NCBI GenBank assembly: GCA_036397995.1
Contig: DASWHX010000112.1
Coordinates: forward strand, 1 to 25,761
Direction: 5' to 3'
From: DASWHX01 sp036397995
GTDB taxonomy: Bacteria; Bacteroidota; Bacteroidia; Cytophagales; Cyclobacteriaceae
Length of the DNA: 25,761 bases
Below are positions 23,510-25,761 of this stretch, one piece after another. Position 1 is the first letter of the stretch; every line of letters begins with the position of its first letter. The notes below the pieces were generated by a model that saw nothing but the letters and a program-made list of their open reading frames with translations, was not told the origin of the DNA and made no database searches. Both the position numbers and the translations under genes were made by a program.

Positions 23510-24827
23510 ACTTTTTTTGTTAGTTGGACTTTTTGCAACTCATTCATTGAGTTTTGCACAGACCAATGGACTGGTGATAGATAAGATTATTGCCAAAGTA
23601 GACAATCATATTATCCTGAAATCAGAGCTCGAATTGGGTTACCTTGATATGATTACCCGGGGAATCTCAGTTGACGACAATTCAAAATGCGGAGTTCTCG
23701 AAGGCCTTGTGTTGAATAAACTTTTGCTTGCCAAATCGGAAATTGATTCTATTTCCGTACTTGATTTTGAGGTTGAACGAAGTCTTGACAACAAGCTTCG
23801 ATACTTTATTAGCCAGATTGGTTCCGAAGAAAAACTGGAAGAGTACTACGGAAAAAGCATGGAGCAGTTTAAGGATGAACTTCGCGATCAGGAAAAGGAG
23901 CAATTATTGATACAAAGAATGTCGGAATCCATCACCGAAGATGTAACAATAACTCCCGGAGAAGTAAGGAGATTTTTCAACAGGATACCAATAGATTCAC
24001 TTCCATTTTTCTCAAAGGAAGTGGTTGTTGGGGAGATTGTTATGTATCCAAAAGCAGGGCAAGAGAGAAAAGATCAAGCCAAAGAACTCTTAAGAGCCTT
24101 GAAAGAAAGGATACTTTCGGGCGAAAGCTTTAACCAACTTGCATCTCAATATTCTCAGGAGCCGGCTGCATCACGATCCGGTGGAGAGCTGGGGTTTTTT
24201 CGCAGGGGAGAACTTGCCCATGAGTACGAAGCAGCTGCATTATATCTGCAGCCAGGAGAAATTTCGATTCCGGTGGAAACGGAATTCGGCATTCACCTAA
24301 TACAACTCCTTGAAAGAAGGGGAAATGAATATAATAGCCGGCACATTTTACGAATCCCGGCACCATCCCAGGAAGATATTCAACGAACGGTAAATAAGAT
24401 GGATAGCTTGTGGAAAATGATTACGCTTGATAGCATAAAGTTTGAAAAGGCGGCCCGGGATTTTTCAGAAAACAAGTTAACAAACATTAATGGCGGATTC
24501 ATGCAGGATCAAACCGGGTCAGATAGAATATCGGTTGAGCAATTAGATCCAAACACCTTCTTTACATTGGATACTATGCATGTAGGATCAATCTCACCGC
24601 CAATAGTTTATAAAGATGAAGCCGGAAAGGATGCGGTCAGATTGGTCTTCTTTAAAAATTCAATCCGCCCTCACCGGGCTAATCTTAATGATGATTGGTC
24701 TAAAATCAGAATTGCTGCCTTAAATGAGAAAAAGCAGATTGTTTTAGATGAATGGTTCGAGAAGTCCCGATTCGAGGTTTTCATCAGAATAGACGCGGAG
24801 TATGATAATTGCAACATCATGAATTAA
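23496..24827 (+). CDS. surA: SurA-type periplasmic chaperone/peptidyl-prolyl isomerase
   Basis: A 443-residue exported protein. The frame starts at 23463, but the ATG at 23496 gives a signal peptide (MLKNKLFLLVGLFATHSLSF, then AQ), so I use it. It has the SurA N-domain ('VIDKIIAKVDNHIILKSELE', about 26-45), a helical region to about 160, parvulin domain 1 (about 173-275, 'FGIHLIQLLERRG') and a second, more divergent one (about 278-388, 'NSRHILRIPAPS', 'INGGFMQ'). SurA chaperones unfolded outer-membrane proteins to the BAM complex. Overlap with the lipoprotein gene shows it belongs to the same operon. The MoxR gene follows after 32 bases and may be co-transcribed. Confidence 0.9.
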   Translation: MLKNKLFLLVGLFATHSLSFAQTNGLVIDKIIAKVDNHIILKSELELGYLDMITRGISVDDNSKCGVLEGLVLNKLLLAKSEIDSISVLDFEVERSLDNKLRYFISQIGSEEKLEEYYGKSMEQFKDELRDQEKEQLLIQRMSESITEDVTITPGEVRRFFNRIPIDSLPFFSKEVVVGEIVMYPKAGQERKDQAKELLRALKERILSGESFNQLASQYSQEPAASRSGGELGFFRRGELAHEYEAAALYLQPGEISIPVETEFGIHLIQLLERRGNEYNSRHILRIPAPSQEDIQRTVNKMDSLWKMITLDSIKFEKAARDFSENKLTNINGGFMQDQTGSDRISVEQLDPNTFFTLDTMHVGSISPPIVYKDEAGKDAVRLVFFKNSIRPHRANLNDDWSKIRIAALNEKKQIVLDEWFEKSRFEVFIRIDAEYDNCNIMN

Positions 24828-24859
24828 TGACCGTTAAACCGAAGTATAACAGATAATCA

Positions 24860-25761
24860 ATGAAGGAAATTACAAACGAAGTTGGAGCTGCAGACAAATT
24901 GCATGAAGCATATCAATCGCTGAAAAAAGAGATTGGCAAAGTGATTATTGGACAAGACGAAGTAGTACGGCTGGTGTTGACTTCCATCTTTTGCCAGGGA
25001 CACTGTTTGCTCGTTGGTGTTCCCGGCTTAGCTAAAACATTATTGATTCAAACAATCTCATCCGCTCTTGATCTGAAATTCAGTAGAATTCAATTTACCC
25101 CTGATTTAATGCCTTCTGATATTCTCGGTGCAGAAACGTTGGACAAAGATCGCAATTTTCAATTTATGAAAGGGCCGGTTTTCGCCAACATAATCCTGGC
25201 GGATGAAATCAATAGAACCCCCCCTAAAACTCAGGCAGCATTATTGGAAGCCATGCAGGAGTATTCTGTTACTATTGCCGGCAAAACCTTCCATCTTGAA
25301 AGACCTTTTTTCGTATTGGCTACACAGAACCCGATTGAACAGGAGGGAACTTATCCACTTCCAGAGGCTCAACTGGACAGGTTTATGTTCAATATTCTCC
25401 TTGATTATCCCTCTTATGAACAGGAGGTTGAAATTGTAAAAGGAACAACCACTGACTCCGGGATTTCGGTGGGGAAAATACTTACTCATGAAGAAATTCT
25501 GGGCTATCAGAAATTAGTCAGGATGGTGCCAGTTCCAGACAACGTAATTCAATACGCGGTGGATTTGGTTCACAAGACCAGGCCATTCACTTCCAGGGGA
25601 GAAAAATTATCCGATGATTTCCTGGAATGGGGTGCCGGCCCCCGGGCATCTCAATATCTTGTATTAGGCGCTAAAGCAAATGCTTTACTTAACGGCAAAT
25701 ACAGCCCTGATATTGAGGATATCCAGGCGGTGGCAAAGCCTACTTTAAGACATCGAATAGT
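24860..25761 (+). CDS. MoxR-family AAA+ ATPase, 3' end beyond window
   Basis: The window holds the first 300 codons and the frame is still open at the edge. It begins MKEITNEVGAADKLHEAYQS. The AAA+ core has a Walker A variant 'LVGVPGLAKTLLIQ' (as in MoxR proteins), Walker B 'ILADEINRTPPKTQAALLEA', sensor 1 'FFVLATQNPIEQEGTYPLPE' and the family's 'AQLDRFMFNILLDYPSYEQE'. The lid domain with 'FTSRGEKLSDDFLEWGAGPR' follows. MoxR ATPases act as chaperones, often with DUF58 and von Willebrand-type proteins encoded next to them; those would lie outside the window. It follows surA by 32 bases, so co-transcription with the foldase operon is plausible. Confidence 0.93.
   Translation, partial: MKEITNEVGAADKLHEAYQSLKKEIGKVIIGQDEVVRLVLTSIFCQGHCLLVGVPGLAKTLLIQTISSALDLKFSRIQFTPDLMPSDILGAETLDKDRNFQFMKGPVFANIILADEINRTPPKTQAALLEAMQEYSVTIAGKTFHLERPFFVLATQNPIEQEGTYPLPEAQLDRFMFNILLDYPSYEQEVEIVKGTTTDSGISVGKILTHEEILGYQKLVRMVPVPDNVIQYAVDLVHKTRPFTSRGEKLSDDFLEWGAGPRASQYLVLGAKANALLNGKYSPDIEDIQAVAKPTLRHRI

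Noticed and set aside
1..25761. CRISPR arrays, tRNA or rRNA genes, insertion sequences, phage attachment sites
   Set aside because: I saw no regularly spaced repeats, cloverleaf-like stretches, transposase genes or terminal inverted repeats.

Overview
The window looks like chromosomal DNA from a Bacteroidota bacterium, most likely of the Cytophagia type. The signs are a TonB-dependent receptor with an N-terminal carboxypeptidase-regulatory-like domain, a TANFOR-type secreted protein, a SurA/PpiC foldase operon, start codons with no Shine-Dalgarno sequence, and promoter-like TAnnTTTG boxes. The genes are densely packed and mostly housekeeping. No insertion sequence, CRISPR array, tRNA or rRNA was seen, and no gene-free stretch exceeds about 220 bases.

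Layout. 1-449 (-) is the 5' part of a TANFOR-like secreted protein. 563-2558 (-) is a tightly coupled set: dusB (tRNA dihydrouridine synthase), an EamA transporter and a 36-codon ORF. 2593-4556 (+) is an overlapping trio: CPBP membrane protease, a DUF2007 protein and cdsA. 4641-6585 (+) is glutamate dehydrogenase and a short-type phosphatidylserine decarboxylase. 6582-8085 (-) is ribD and a free-methionine-sulfoxide reductase-like GAF protein. 8122-10693 (+) is prmC and an M1 metallopeptidase.

10690-14387 (-) is the most distinctive block. In transcription order it holds a PnuC/PnuT-family transporter, a NadR-like ribosyl-nucleoside kinase, a TPP riboswitch and a TonB-dependent receptor. The riboswitch lies between the second and third genes, so thiamine pyrophosphate probably controls only the outer-membrane receptor directly. 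Together the genes suggest vitamin uptake across the outer membrane (receptor) and inner membrane (PnuT), with trapping by phosphorylation (kinase). The vitamin is probably thiamine, which is an inference.

14456-16130 (-) holds a membrane protein with a C-terminal zinc ribbon, followed downstream by a strong terminator, and an RlpA-SPOR cell-wall protein. 16248-17717 (+) is guaB. 17803-20646 (+) is a complete partner-switching module: membrane-bound SpoIIE-type phosphatase with GAF, STAS antagonist and HATPase anti-sigma-type kinase, with no target beside it. 20701-24827 (+) is a three-gene periplasmic foldase operon (tandem-parvulin PPIase, SurA-N-like lipoprotein, SurA). 24860 to the end (+) is a MoxR AAA+ ATPase cut by the window edge.

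Nothing here is clearly a new type of system. The best candidates for new biology are the internal TPP riboswitch with its NadR-like kinase, the orphan partner switch with an 8-TM sensor, and the zinc-ribbon membrane protein.
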